Of a stretch of DNA of 64,000 nucleotides, positions 45,216-54,464 are shown piece by piece (within the stretch, counting starts at the first letter, position 1; every line of letters begins with the position of its first letter). Source of the DNA: Actinomyces capricornis. Its GTDB lineage: Bacteria; Actinomycetota; Actinomycetes; Actinomycetales; Actinomycetaceae. The stretch covers positions 744,001-808,000 of the forward strand of contig NZ_AP025017.1 in the NCBI RefSeq assembly GCF_019974135.1, written 5' to 3'. The translations under genes were made by a program, and so were the position numbers. The notes under the pieces were generated by a model, which did no database searches, was not told the origin of the DNA, and was given only the letters and a program-made list of their open reading frames with translations.

Positions 45216-47405
45216 TCAGAACACCGCCTGGTGCTCGGGGAAGTAGCAGGCGGCCTCATGGTCCGGCCCCATGGAGTGGTGCTCGGGCATCGCCTCCAGG
45301 CACTGGGCCTGCTGGGACTCGTTGAGCAGGGAGAACTTGGGGCAGCGGGTGCGGAAGCGGCAGCCGCTGGGCGGATTGGCCGGACTGGGCAGGTCCCCCT
45401 CCAGGATGATCCGCTCACGCCCGCGCTCCTTGGCCGGGTCGGGGATGGGGATCGCCGAGAGCAGCGCCTGGGTGTAGGGGTGGGCCGGGGCCTCGAAGAC
45501 GGAGTCGACGTCGCCGATCTCCACGATCTTGCCCAGGTACATCACCGCCACCCGGTCGGCGATATGCCGCACCACGGACAGGTCGTGGGCCACGAAGAGG
45601 TAGCTCAGCTTCTGGGTGGCGCGCAGCTCATCGAGCAGGTTGATGACACCGGCCTGGATCGAGACGTCCAGGGCCGAGACCGGCTCATCGAGCACCAGCA
45701 GCCTCGGCTCCAGGGCCAGGGCGCGGGCGATGCCGATGCGCTGGCGCTGGCCGCCGGAGAAGTTGCGCGGGTAGCGGTTGGCGTGGCTGGGCTCCAGGCC
45801 CACCAGGCTCATGAGCTCCTCGATGCGCCCCGGGATGTCCGCCTTGGCCCAGCCGTTGTGCCGCAGCGGCTCGGCGATGATGTCGAAGATCGGCAGGCGG
45901 GGGTCCAGGGAGGCCATGGGGTCCTGGAATACGATCTGGAGGTCGCGGCGCACCCGCTTGCGCTCCTGGCGCCCCAGCTCGCGCGTGTCCTTGCCCAGCA
46001 CCACGATCGTGCCCTCCTGGGGGGCGCTGAGGGACAGCACCTCCATGAGGGAGGTGGTCTTGCCGCAGCCCGACTCCCCCACCAGCGCCAGGGTCTCGCC
46101 CTCGCGCACATCGAAGGAGACGCCGTCCACGGCGTGGACCGTGCCCACGCGGCGCTTGAACACCGCGCCCTTGAGCAGCGGGAACTCCTTGACCATATCG
46201 GTCACCCTCAGGACCTCCTCGCGCTCGGCGCGCGGCAGATCCAGGGCGGCGGGCGTCTTGAGCGAGGGGACCGGGAAGATATCGGTGTAGTCCAGCCCCT
46301 CCCCCAGGATCTGCGCCGACTTCACGCAGGCCGTCCGGTGGCCCGCCGTCACGCCGCCCTCGGGCAACTCGGTGGCACCCGTCCGCAGCGAGTCGGCCCC
46401 CGGCAGGTCCGCCAGTGCCACCAGCCCCGGCTCCGCCGAGGTGCAGCCCTCGTCGGCCAGGGGGCAGCGGGGGGCGAAGGGGCAGCCCGGCGGGAGGCTG
46501 AGCAGGGAGGGCGGGTTGCCCTCCAGGGTGGCCAGGGCCGAATCCTTGCGGGCGTCGAGGCGCGGCAGGGCCCCCAGCAGGCCGATGGTGTAGGGCATCG
46601 CCGGGCGGTAGAAGATCTCGTCGACGCTGCCGGTCTCCACGATCCGGCCCGCGTACATGACGGCCACCCGGTCCGCCAGGCCCGCCACCACGCCCAGGTC
46701 GTGGGTGATCATGATGACGCCCGCGCCCGTCTCCCTCTGCGCCGTGCGCAGCACGTCGAGGATCTGGGCCTGGATCGTGACATCCAGGGCCGTGGTGGGC
46801 TCATCGGCGATGATGAGGTCGGGGTTGTTGGCGATGGCGATGGCGATGACCGCCCGCTGGCGCATGCCCCCGGAGAACTCGTGCGGGTAGTTCTTGGCCC
46901 GCACCTCCGGGTTGGGGATGCCCACCAGGTCGAGCAGCTCGACGGCGCGCTTCCAGGCATCGGCCTCGGAGATCTCCTGGTGGATCCTCAGCGCCTCGAC
47001 GATCTGGCCGCCCACCGTGTAGACGGGCGTCAGCGCCGAGAGCGGGTCCTGGAAGACCATGGAGAGCTGGACGCCGCGGATCTTGGACATGTAGTCGTCC
47101 GAGCGGCCCAGGAGCTCGGTGCCGTGCAGGCGGATCGAGCCCGAGACATCCGCGGAGTCGTCCAGCAGTCCCATGACCGCCGTCGAGGTCACCGACTTGC
47201 CCGAGCCGGACTCGCCCACGAGGGCCAGGACCTCACCGCGGGCCACGGACAGGTTCACCCCGCGCACCGCGTTGACGCGGCCATCCTCGGAGGGGAAGGA
47301 GACCTTGAGGTCGGTGACCTCCAGCAGGGGTGCACCGGCAGAGGGGTCGGGCAGGGCGGCCGAGGCGTCAGCATCCTTCTCAGCGCGCTTCTTCGAGGTC
47401 ATCAT
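45216..47405 (-). CDS. fused peptide ABC transporter ATPase (DppD-DppF)
   Basis: Energises peptide import. 729 residues with two complete ABC domains in one chain. First: Walker [13 protein letters not shown], signature [12 protein letters not shown], Walker [13 protein letters not shown], and the Cys-rich oligopeptide C-domain ([14 protein letters not shown]). Second, from about 390: [38 protein letters not shown] and a second Cys-rich tail ([10 protein letters not shown]). In many bacteria these are two genes. ATG 47405 overlaps the dppC stop (ATGA). Confidence 0.94.
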   Translation of the reverse strand: MMTSKKRAEKDADASAALPDPSAGAPLLEVTDLKVSFPSEDGRVNAVRGVNLSVARGEVLALVGESGSGKSVTSTAVMGLLDDSADVSGSIRLHGTELLGRSDDYMSKIRGVQLSMVFQDPLSALTPVYTVGGQIVEALRIHQEISEADAWKRAVELLDLVGIPNPEVRAKNYPHEFSGGMRQRAVIAIAIANNPDLIIADEPTTALDVTIQAQILDVLRTAQRETGAGVIMITHDLGVVAGLADRVAVMYAGRIVETGSVDEIFYRPAMPYTIGLLGALPRLDARKDSALATLEGNPPSLLSLPPGCPFAPRCPLADEGCTSAEPGLVALADLPGADSLRTGATELPEGGVTAGHRTACVKSAQILGEGLDYTDIFPVPSLKTPAALDLPRAEREEVLRVTDMVKEFPLLKGAVFKRRVGTVHAVDGVSFDVREGETLALVGESGCGKTTSLMEVLSLSAPQEGTIVVLGKDTRELGRQERKRVRRDLQIVFQDPMASLDPRLPIFDIIAEPLRHNGWAKADIPGRIEELMSLVGLEPSHANRYPRNFSGGQRQRIGIARALALEPRLLVLDEPVSALDVSIQAGVINLLDELRATQKLSYLFVAHDLSVVRHIADRVAVMYLGKIVEIGDVDSVFEAPAHPYTQALLSAIPIPDPAKERGRERIILEGDLPSPANPPSGCRFRTRCPKFSLLNESQQAQCLEAMPEHHSMGPDHEAACYFPEHQAVF

Positions 47406-48352
47406 GCCTTGCCTCCGGACTTGGACGAGGGGTCGATCGCGTCACGAAGACCGTCACCCATGAAGTTGACGCACAGCAGCATGAGGACCAGGACCGCGGC
47501 CGGGGCCAGGAAGATCCACGGGTAGGTGGTGGCCGAGCGCTGCCCCTCGGCGATGAGCGTGCCCAGGGAGGTGTTGGGCGACTGCACCCCGAAGCCGAAG
47601 TAGGACAGAGTGGTCTCACTGATGACCGCGTAGGCCACATTGACCGTGGCATCCACGATGAGCAGTGAGGCGATATTGGGGATGATGTGCCGGGCGATGA
47701 TGATCGGGCTGGGCACGCTCATGAAGCGCGCGGCCGTGACATAGTCCAGGCTCTTCACACTCAGCGTCAAGGAGCGCACCACGCGCGCCGTGAGCATCCA
47801 GCCGAAGCCCGCCAGCAGCACGATGAACAGGGTGATCGAGCCCCGCTGAGCACCGAAGCGCTGGGAGAGGATCGCGATGATGAGGAAGGAGGGGATGACC
47901 AGGAGCATATCGGTGAACCACAGCGCCACCTTCTCCCACCAGCCGCCGAAGTAGGCGGCCGAGGAGCCCACCAGTGCGGCGATGCCCGTCTGGAGCAGGG
48001 CCACGCTCAGCCCGATGATCATGGACTTGCGGGTGCCCTCCACCACCATGGCGAAGACGTCGCGCCCGCCCTGGGTGGTGCCGAACCAGTGGTCGGCGCT
48101 GGGCGCCTCCAGGAAGTGGCCCGAGTCCACCTCGCTGTAGCCCCACGGGGTGAGCAGGTTGCCGAAGGCCGCGAAGGCCACCAGCAGGATGAGGCCCACC
48201 AGGCCCACCACCGCCGAGCGGTTGCGCAGGAAGCGGCGGGTGATGATCTGCCGGCGGCTCAGGCGCCGGGTCTCGCGGGAGCCGTCATTCGGCGCCCCGG
48301 TCTGGTCGGCCTCCGCAGCGTCGGCGGCGGCGATGAGGATGTCAGCGGCCAT
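47402..48352 (-). CDS. dppC: peptide ABC transporter permease, DppC type
   Basis: Inner-membrane permease of 316 residues with an N-terminal cytosolic part, a first helix (VVGLVGLILLVAFAAFGNLL), an outside loop, and five further helices holding the EAA motif region (SLDYVTAARFMSVPSPIIIARHIIPN). Pairs with DppB. Starts two bases after the dppB stop region and overlaps the ATPase gene. Confidence 0.92.
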   Translation of the reverse strand: MAADILIAAADAAEADQTGAPNDGSRETRRLSRRQIITRRFLRNRSAVVGLVGLILLVAFAAFGNLLTPWGYSEVDSGHFLEAPSADHWFGTTQGGRDVFAMVVEGTRKSMIIGLSVALLQTGIAALVGSSAAYFGGWWEKVALWFTDMLLVIPSFLIIAILSQRFGAQRGSITLFIVLLAGFGWMLTARVVRSLTLSVKSLDYVTAARFMSVPSPIIIARHIIPNIASLLIVDATVNVAYAVISETTLSYFGFGVQSPNTSLGTLIAEGQRSATTYPWIFLAPAAVLVLMLLCVNFMGDGLRDAIDPSSKSGGKA

Positions 48353-48354
48353 GG

Positions 48355-49314
48355 TCAGCTCACTCTCACTCGCGGGTCCACGATGGCCACGAAGACGTCG
48401 GACAGCAGCGCGCCCGCCAGGGTGCAGGTGCCGGTGAAGGCCACCACCGCCACGGTGCCGTTGATGTCCATCTGGGAGATGGCGTTGATGGAGTACTCGC
48501 CCATGCCGTGCCAGCCGTAGACGCGCTCGGTGATGGCGGCGCCGGTGAACAGGGTGGCCAGGGCGAAGGCGAAGTAGGTGGCCATGGGGATGAGGGCGGT
48601 GCGCAGCGCGTGCCGGGTGACGGCCGCGCGCTTGACCAGGCCCTTGGCGCGGGCGGTGCGCACATAGTCCGCGCCCAGGGTGTCGAGCATGAGGTTGCGC
48701 TGGAACCGCGAATAGGAGGCGATCGCCCCCAGGGACATCGATAGCGTGGGCAGGAGGAGATGCTGGGCCCTATCGGCGAAGCCATCCCCCTCCCCGACGA
48801 ACTCGAAGATCTGGTAGCCGGTGGCGCTGTTGATCCGCACGGCGATGACCTGCAGGAGGATCGCGATGACCATGGCGGGCATGGAGATGACGACCATCGA
48901 GGCCAGCGAGAAGCCGCGGTCGGACAGGGAGTACTGGCGCGTGGCCGTCCAGGCGCCCAGGGCCACACCGCCCACCATGCCCAGGAGGGCGCCGATGATC
49001 ACCAGGCGCAGGGAGACCCCGATCTTGATGCCGATGAGGGCGTTGATCGCCTCACCCTTGGGGGTCTTGCCCCAGTCCCAGTGGAGGAGGACCTGTTGGA
49101 GCCAGGTGGTGTAGCGCTCCCAGACGGGCATATCCGGGTGGATGTTGTATGCCATGAGGGAGGCGTTGATGGCATCCCAGTTGAGCTTGGGATCCTCTCG
49201 GTTCCACAGCGCTGTGGGGTCGAGGGAGGAAGAGGCCATGAGATAGGCCAGGGAGGTCGCTATGAACAGCAGGAGCACGTAATTCGCGAGCCGCCGCGCT
49301 AGATAGGGGAGCAT
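48355..49314 (-). CDS. dppB: peptide ABC transporter permease, DppB type
   Basis: First gene of the transporter operon: 319 residues, six membrane helices, EAA-type loop (GADYVRTARAKGLVKRAAVTRHALRTALIP). N-terminal helix YVLLLFIATSLAYLMASS. ATG 49314 preceded by GGAAGAG. Its stop is two bases ahead of dppC. Confidence 0.92.
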   Translation of the reverse strand: MLPYLARRLANYVLLLFIATSLAYLMASSSLDPTALWNREDPKLNWDAINASLMAYNIHPDMPVWERYTTWLQQVLLHWDWGKTPKGEAINALIGIKIGVSLRLVIIGALLGMVGGVALGAWTATRQYSLSDRGFSLASMVVISMPAMVIAILLQVIAVRINSATGYQIFEFVGEGDGFADRAQHLLLPTLSMSLGAIASYSRFQRNLMLDTLGADYVRTARAKGLVKRAAVTRHALRTALIPMATYFAFALATLFTGAAITERVYGWHGMGEYSINAISQMDINGTVAVVAFTGTCTLAGALLSDVFVAIVDPRVRVS

Positions 49315-49702
49315 ATGGTCTTCTCTTCCGGGATACCCCCAGGCCCCACTGCCGCAGAGGACAGAGCGCCCCAGGGGTGTACGGACATCACCGTCCGATC
49401 AGGTGCACACCGTCGCGACACCGTGTCCGGATGGTGTGGAGAACCATACCCTCAGAGTGAAACCTGCCGTACACCTAGGGTGTGCTACAGATAACAGGAA
49501 TGAACAGACTTAAGGTGGTCCGGTTCCGCCCCTCGCCCTCCCGACGGCGGCGGCCCGACGATGCCCACGGCCCCGTGCGCCCGCACCACCACTGGCGCGG
49601 CAAGACCAGGACCGACGACGGGGAGCCATCCGCGGAGCCCGGCCCCCGGCGCCATCGCACCCCCGCAGATGCGACCAAGACCACCATGCGGACGCCAGTC
49701 GC
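49315..49702. other. 388-bp region without a supported gene
   Basis: Upstream of dppB. It holds a small dyad ACACC-TAG-GGTGT at 49471-49483, which could be an operator of the dpp operon. Open frames here (70-88 codons, Arg/Pro-rich, no ribosome site) are not convincing. Confidence 0.5.
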
Positions 49703-50929
49703 TCAGGAGGTGGCCGGCCTGGCCATGGCCTGGGCGAGCAGCTCATAGGAGCGGCGCCGCGCCGCGGCGTCGTGGACGTGGCAGACCACGAGGATCTCGT
49801 CGAGGTCCCAGCGCAGGGCCAGGTCGCGCAGGCCCGCAGCGACGTCGTCGGGAGCGCCCACATACGACAGGGCCATGGCGCCCTCCACCATCGCCTCCCG
49901 GCCGGGCGCCAGGGCACGCCATGCCCCCGGAGCGGGGTCGGGCGGGTCCAGCGGGCCGGGGCGGCCCCCGAGGATCCGCGCCGCCGCCGCCATCGCCGTG
50001 GAGAACAGCAGCTCCGCCTCCTGGGCGGTGGGGGCGACGACGGCGTTAACCGCCGCCGCGATCCGCGGGGCGCCCTGACTGGTGGGGGCCTGGGCGTCGA
50101 AGACCGAGCGGTAGCTGGTGATCGCGGCCCCCGCCTGGGAGGGGGCGAAGTGCGAGGCCACCGCGAAGGGCAGGCCCAGGCTGCCGGCCACCCGGGCCCC
50201 ATTGACCGAGGATCCCAGGATCCACACGGCCGGGGCCGTCCCCTCCCCCGGGATGGCCCGCACGCGCGCGGGCGCGGCACCCGCCGGGGCCGGAGCCTGT
50301 GCGCCCGCCGTTGACGTGGCTGCGCCCGGGCCGCCGGCGGTGCGAGGCGCGCCGGGCTGCATGGCGCAGGAGTGCTGCTCGCCGGGAGCCGAGGCCCCGG
50401 ACGGCATCGGGGATGCCGGGGAGTCCGAGCCCAGCAGCAGGGAGCCGGGCACCGCGCCGTCGCCATCCTGCGGCACCGCCCCCAGGTAGGTGAGGACCTC
50501 CAGGATCCCCTCAACGAAATGGCGGGGGGAGGCGTTGCGCCGCCGCAAGGCCGCCGCAGTGAGGCGGTCAGTGCCGGGCGCGCGCCCCAGGCCCAGGCCC
50601 ACGCGCGAGGGGTAGAGGGTGGCCAGGGTGCCGATCTGCTCAGCGATGACCAGCGGGGCATGATTGGGCAGCATGACCCCGCCCGAGCACACCCCCATGC
50701 GCTCGGTGGCCGCCAGGACCTGACCCATGAGAATCGTCGTGGCCGAGGAGAGGTAGGTGGTCGAGCCGTGGTGCTCGGTCAGCCAGTAGCGCCGGTAGCC
50801 CGCCGCCTCCGCGCAGCGCGCCAGGGAGACCATCTCCTCCAGGGCATCGCGGCGGCTCCTACCGGCACTGACCGGCACCATGTCCAGGACGGACAGGACG
50901 GGGCCACCGCCCCTGTGCGACTGAGTCAT
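49703..50929 (-). CDS. LLM-class (luciferase-like) flavin-dependent monooxygenase
   Basis: FMN/F420-type oxidoreductase of 408 residues, bacterial-luciferase fold: VLDMVPVSAGRSRRDALEEM, RYWLTEHHGSTTYLSSATT, GGVMLPNHAPLVIAEQ and GLGLGRAPGTDRLT, all hallmarks of the MsnO8-like subgroup. A low-complexity Ala/Pro/Gly insertion lies at about 185-235. Substrate unknown. The ATG at 50929 lies six bases after TAGAGT. Confidence 0.9.
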   Translation of the reverse strand: MTQSHRGGGPVLSVLDMVPVSAGRSRRDALEEMVSLARCAEAAGYRRYWLTEHHGSTTYLSSATTILMGQVLAATERMGVCSGGVMLPNHAPLVIAEQIGTLATLYPSRVGLGLGRAPGTDRLTAAALRRRNASPRHFVEGILEVLTYLGAVPQDGDGAVPGSLLLGSDSPASPMPSGASAPGEQHSCAMQPGAPRTAGGPGAATSTAGAQAPAPAGAAPARVRAIPGEGTAPAVWILGSSVNGARVAGSLGLPFAVASHFAPSQAGAAITSYRSVFDAQAPTSQGAPRIAAAVNAVVAPTAQEAELLFSTAMAAAARILGGRPGPLDPPDPAPGAWRALAPGREAMVEGAMALSYVGAPDDVAAGLRDLALRWDLDEILVVCHVHDAAARRRSYELLAQAMARPATS

Positions 50930-50941
50930 GACGGCACTCTA
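50930..50941 (-). promoter_or_regulatory. leaderless -10 for the LLM oxidoreductase
   Basis: TAGAGT at 50941-50936, GCCGTC, then ATG at 50929 on the minus strand. Confidence 0.5.
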
Positions 50942-50999
50942 ACCCCGCCGTCACCCACCGGCCGTGCGGGGCCGCCACCCCTGACGTCACCGGGCCGCC

Positions 51000-51052
51000 C
51001 GCTGCACATCCTCAGCACCGCCACGCCCGCTCCAGGGGCGGAAGACGTGCAA
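51000..51052. repeat. TGCACATCTTC palindrome, copy 3 (short, diverged)
   Basis: Left arm TGCACATCCTCAGCACCGCC; right arm reads CTTGCACGTCTTCCGCCCC on the minus strand. Shorter than the other two copies and with mismatches. Between the LLM start and the bioY stop. Confidence 0.45.
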
Positions 51053-51184
51053 GCCCCGGGCAGCTGCGCCCTCCCTCGCGCGGAGAATCAGCAGAGCATC
51101 ACGCGGCACACACACGCCCGCACAGCCGGGTGGGGGCTGTGCGGGCGATGAGCCCGAGGATCTCAGGGCCGCGTGGCCCCGATC

Positions 51185-51796
51185 TCAATGGAGACGACCA
51201 CGGAAGGGCAGCAGGCTGGTGGCCGCCATCGCCTTGATGACGTCACCCACCAGGAAGGGCACGAGGCCCAGGCCCAGGGCGGAGCCCCAGTCCATGCCAG
51301 TGGCGAGCTTGAGCCAGATGACGCCGGGGACGAAGACGATGGAGGAGGCCACGAGCATGACCGCGAAGGCCACCAGGGTGCGGTGCAGCGCAGAGGCGTC
51401 GGCGCTGCGGGTCCACAGTCGCGCCGCCCGGCCCGCGATGTCGGCGATGAGGGCGTAGCCCAGGACGTAGCCGAAGGTCACGCCGACCCCCGAGGTCCAG
51501 CCGGCCAACACGGGGGCGCCCGCAGCGGCCAGCGCTGCCAGGAGGAGGGAGGCTGCCACGCCGCGGCGCGAGCCCAGGACGACACCCACCGCCAGGGCGG
51601 CGAAGGTGCCCAGAGTGATGGGGACAGGAGTGAAGGGAAGCGGAATGGCCAGCTGGCCGATGAGGGCGATGGCGGCGGTACCGGACAGGATGAGGGCGGA
51701 TTCGCGCGCGATGGCTCGCAGCGGGCTCAGGGGGCGGACGCCTGCCTGCGCAGCGAGCTCCCCGGCGGAGGCGGATGAGGTGTTCTTCGTCGTCAT
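51185..51796 (-). CDS. bioY: biotin transporter BioY
   Basis: Substrate-binding membrane subunit of an ECF-type vitamin transporter, 203 residues with about six helices. Family motifs: IPLPFTPVPITLGTFAALAVG, ASLLLAALAAAGAPVLAG and FVPGVIWLKLATGMDW. No bioM/bioN genes are adjacent, so it must use a shared ECF module or act alone. ATG 51796 six bases after TAGGGT. No biotin-responsive operator was recognised. Confidence 0.93.
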   Translation of the reverse strand: MTTKNTSSASAGELAAQAGVRPLSPLRAIARESALILSGTAAIALIGQLAIPLPFTPVPITLGTFAALAVGVVLGSRRGVAASLLLAALAAAGAPVLAGWTSGVGVTFGYVLGYALIADIAGRAARLWTRSADASALHRTLVAFAVMLVASSIVFVPGVIWLKLATGMDWGSALGLGLVPFLVGDVIKAMAATSLLPFRGRLH

Positions 51797-51808
51797 GCCA
51801 CAACCCTA
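51797..51808 (-). promoter_or_regulatory. leaderless -10 for bioY
   Basis: TAGGGT at 51808-51803, TGTGGC, then ATG at 51796 on the minus strand. Confidence 0.5.
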
Positions 51809-51915
51809 AGGGCAGCGAGCACCCAGCGCTTGGCCACATTGCTCCGAGAAGCACCGGCTCATCTTGTAGGAATCACACAACACGGGTGGGTTCCGCCGTC
51901 CACGGGAGCGCTGGG

Positions 51916-52917
51916 TCAACCGCCTACGGCAGTGCTGGGTCCGAGGTGGGCGGTGATCCAGGCCAGGAGGTCGGCCACGACCTGCTCGCGGTTGGTCTCG
52001 TTGAGCAGCTCGTGGCGCGCGCCCGGGTAGAGGGTGAGGGCCACCTCGCGCACGCCGGCATGGCGGTACATCGTGGCCACTCGGCGCACCCCGGCTCCCA
52101 TGGCGCCCACCGGGTCGTGGTCGCCCGAGGCCAGGAGCATCGGCAGGCCCTGCGGCATGGAGCGCGCATGATCGCGACTGCTGACCGTAGCCATCCCTGC
52201 CAGGAGGTCGAGGAAGAAGCCGGAGGTGGTCACGAAGCCGCACAGGGGGTCGGCGACGTAGCGGTCGACCTCCACCGGGTCGCGGCTGAGCCAGTCGACC
52301 TCGGTACGGTTGGGGGTGAAGTGCCTGCGGTAGGGGCCGAAGGCCAGGGCGTGCAGGAGGCGGCTGGGACGGCTCCTGCCGCGCATGCGCGACTCGGCCG
52401 AGGCCAGGGCCATGCCCGGTGCGGTCAGCGTCCCCACCCCCGAGCCGGTGCCCAGGAGGATGAGGCCCGCGAGCTCCTCCCCACGGCGGGTGGCCAGATC
52501 CCGCGCCAGGAAGGAGCCCCAGGAGTGGCCCATGAGAACGACGGGCACGCCGGGGTAGGCGGCCCGAATCCGGTCCAGGAGGGCGGACAGGTCGCCGACC
52601 ACCAGGCTCCAGCCGTCCTCGTCGGCCAGGTGGCCCCGGTCCTCGGCGGCGGCCGTGGCGCCATGGCCGCGGTGGTCGTCGGCGTAGACCGCGTAGCCGG
52701 CCTTCACGGCCGCCGCGGCGAAGCGCCCATAGCGGGCGGCGTGCTCGGCCATACCGTGGACGACCTGGATGACGGCCCGGGGCCGGGCCGCGGCGGGGGC
52801 CTGAGGCCGGGCCTCGGGGCCCTCGTCCCGCAGGGGCGCCACGCCGTCGGGCAGCCAGGAGTGGATGGCCAGCCGGGCGCCGTCGGCCGCCGTCATATGG
52901 GTGATCTGGGTGTGCAT
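51916..52917 (-). CDS. alpha/beta hydrolase, monoacylglycerol-lipase-like
   Basis: Serine hydrolase of 333 residues. Nucleophile elbow VVLMGHSWGSFLARDLA near 130, acid in LASGDHDPVGAMG near 269, and His in YPGARHELLNE near 303; oxyanion part VVHGMAEHAARY near 55. This set is typical of monoglyceride lipases and lysophospholipases. ATG 52917 with AGGAGG. The kinase-like gene lies 20 bp upstream on the same strand, so they likely form one unit. A MenH function was considered but the lipase-like HGMAEH motif argues against it. Confidence 0.88.
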   Translation of the reverse strand: MHTQITHMTAADGARLAIHSWLPDGVAPLRDEGPEARPQAPAAARPRAVIQVVHGMAEHAARYGRFAAAAVKAGYAVYADDHRGHGATAAAEDRGHLADEDGWSLVVGDLSALLDRIRAAYPGVPVVLMGHSWGSFLARDLATRRGEELAGLILLGTGSGVGTLTAPGMALASAESRMRGRSRPSRLLHALAFGPYRRHFTPNRTEVDWLSRDPVEVDRYVADPLCGFVTTSGFFLDLLAGMATVSSRDHARSMPQGLPMLLASGDHDPVGAMGAGVRRVATMYRHAGVREVALTLYPGARHELLNETNREQVVADLLAWITAHLGPSTAVGG

Positions 52918-52937
52918 GGGTCCTCCTGGCGCCGAGG

Positions 52938-53522
52938 CTACCCGTCAGCGCCCCGGTGCCGGCCCAGGCCGGCCAGGAGGCGGTCGAGCTCGTGGGGGCG
53001 GTGCAGGCGCAGCACAGGGGGGCCTTGGGCGGAGTCCTCCAGCTCGCGCACAAAGCGGCGCTTGCGCGAGAAGGTCCGGGCGTGCCACAGCAGGATCGAC
53101 TCCGGTCCCACCGCCCGGGCCCATGACTCGGTGTTGCCGTTGCAGACCCGCTCCTGGTCACGGACCCGGCGGGCGGTGCGGCGCACGAGCCGCGCCAAGG
53201 AGACCACCCGCGGGTAGTCCAGGGCGACCACCACCTGGGCGCGCTCCAGGACGCTGTCCTGCCAGAGGCCATAGGCGGAATCGAGCACCCACTCGTCCTG
53301 GGCTACCAGGGTGCGGGCCAGGGCCAGCTGCCGGCCCCGCGGAGGATTGGTCCACGCCGCCTCCTGCGCCGGCAGGAAGCCGATCTCCTCATCGGCCAGG
53401 TGCAGCGGCAGGCCCAGGGCGCGGGAGAGGCGCGCGGCCGCCGTGGACTTGCCCGAGCCGGTGACCCCGTAGAGGAGGATGCGCCTGGCGCGGGCCACAT
53501 CCTCGATCCTCGCGCGGGGCAT
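52938..53522 (-). CDS. P-loop kinase-like protein (FlaR / topology-modulation type)
   Basis: A 194-residue P-loop NTPase: Walker A ILLYGVTGSGKSTAAARL near 16, then HLADEEIGFLP, WVLDSAYGLWQDSVLERAQ and VVVALDYPRVVSLARLVRRT with a Walker-B-like strand. It matches small adenylate-kinase-like proteins annotated as DNA topology modulation protein; the real substrate is unknown. ATG 53522 with AGGAGG. The gene is divergent from the Nudix gene across a four-unit palindrome. Confidence 0.82.
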   Translation of the reverse strand: MPRARIEDVARARRILLYGVTGSGKSTAAARLSRALGLPLHLADEEIGFLPAQEAAWTNPPRGRQLALARTLVAQDEWVLDSAYGLWQDSVLERAQVVVALDYPRVVSLARLVRRTARRVRDQERVCNGNTESWARAVGPESILLWHARTFSRKRRFVRELEDSAQGPPVLRLHRPHELDRLLAGLGRHRGADG

Positions 53523-53619
53523 GGGGCCTCCTGGGGCTCGGGCTCGATGCGAGCGGCCAGGCTACCGGGCAGGGACGACGCGAGGCCACCGTGCGGGGCC
53601 CACCGCAGGTCGAGCTCCA

Positions 53620-53688
53620 CGATCTCATACCCCTGCACTCGATCTCGTCAGTCAGGGGTACGAGCCGGCGGGCCAGGGTACGAGATCG
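53620..53688. repeat. four-unit palindrome in a divergent promoter region
   Basis: Direct 20-nt units at 53620-53639 (CGATCTCATACCCC) and 53640-53659 (CGATCTCGT); inverted units at 53649-53668 and 53669-53688, reading CCGGCTCGTACCCC and CGATCTCGTACCCT on the minus strand. It ends 31 bp before the Nudix -10 box; no gene ends here. Confidence 0.7.
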
Positions 53689-53718
53689 CGAGCGGGGGCG
53701 CCGCCGGCGTCGACCACC

Positions 53719-53730
53719 TAGTGTTGCCCC
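53719..53730 (+). promoter_or_regulatory. leaderless -10 for the Nudix gene
   Basis: TAGTGT at 53719-53724, TGCCCC, then GTG at 53731. Confidence 0.5.
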
Positions 53731-54270
53731 GTGCCCGCTCATTCCTTCGCCCTCATCCCGGCCGCCTACATCCTGCTCCTGCGACCCTGCCCCGAGGGCG
53801 GGGCCGACCAGGTGCTCCTCCAGCTGCGGCAGCGCACCGGCTATATGGACGGGTACTGGGCCTGCGGGGCCGCCGGCCATGTGGAGGACGGGGAGAGCGT
53901 CGTGGCCACCGCGCTGCGCGAGCTGGGTGAGGAGCTCGGAGTCAGTGCCGGGGCCGGCGACCTGGCTCCCCTGACCGCCATGCACCGCAGCAACGACCCC
54001 GGCGGGGCGCCCCGGGAGCAGCGAGTGGACTTCTTCTTCACCCTGCGCTCATGGTCGGGGGAGCCGCGCATCCAGGAGCCAGGCAAGACCGCTGCCCTTG
54101 AGTGGTTCGCCCTCGACCGCCTGCCCGAGCCCACGCCCCCGCATGAGCGCCGCGTGCTCGCCCTCCTGGCCGACCATCTGGACGGCGGGGCCGCCCTGCC
54201 CGCGATCATGACCATGGGCTTCGATCCCGGCGAGCGCCTCGACCGCTACGGGACGGCACTGCCCCACTGA
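53731..54270 (+). CDS. Nudix hydrolase
   Basis: A 179-residue pyrophosphohydrolase. The Nudix box GX5EX7REUXEEXGU is seen as GHVEDGESVVATALRELGEE near 45-65. Residues after the box (MHRSNDPGGAPREQRVDFFF) are typical of the family of NTP or nucleotide-sugar cleaners; the substrate is unknown. GTG start set by the -10 box. Stands alone. Confidence 0.9.
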   Translation: MPAHSFALIPAAYILLLRPCPEGGADQVLLQLRQRTGYMDGYWACGAAGHVEDGESVVATALRELGEELGVSAGAGDLAPLTAMHRSNDPGGAPREQRVDFFFTLRSWSGEPRIQEPGKTAALEWFALDRLPEPTPPHERRVLALLADHLDGGAALPAIMTMGFDPGERLDRYGTALPH

Positions 54271-54375
54271 GGGGCACTGGGGCCGCACAGGCGCGGAGGA
54301 GCGGGGCGGCGCCCACGAGGGCGAACCGCCCGCACCCGGCCTTGGAGGCGCAGGCCCGACGAGCACAGGGCGGCG

Positions 54376-54404
54376 GATCCGCGTCTCAGGGGGAACCGCG
54401 GATC
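54376..54404. other. GATCCGCG dyad
   Basis: GATCCGCG (54376-54383) and CGCGGATC (54397-54404) form an 8-bp stem with a 13-nt loop between the converging Nudix and patatin genes; probably a terminator. GACGCGGATCC also occurs at about 56912. Confidence 0.4.
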
Positions 54405-54464
54405 AATCCGGGCCCGGGCTCCCGGCCACGCCTCAGGCAGTCACGGTCCTGCGCCCCGAGCCCC

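Noticed and set aside
49475..49748. Small genes upstream of dppB (70-88 codons on either strand)
   Set aside because: Arg/Pro-rich frames without ribosome sites or a -10 at leaderless distance.
51797..51915. Biotin-responsive riboswitch or BioQ operator before bioY
   Set aside because: No recognisable operator was seen, and the leaderless -10 leaves no room for a riboswitch.
51916..52917. MenH (SHCHC synthase)
   Set aside because: The hydrolase carries the HGMAEH segment and a lid region of monoglyceride lipases and is far from the men genes.
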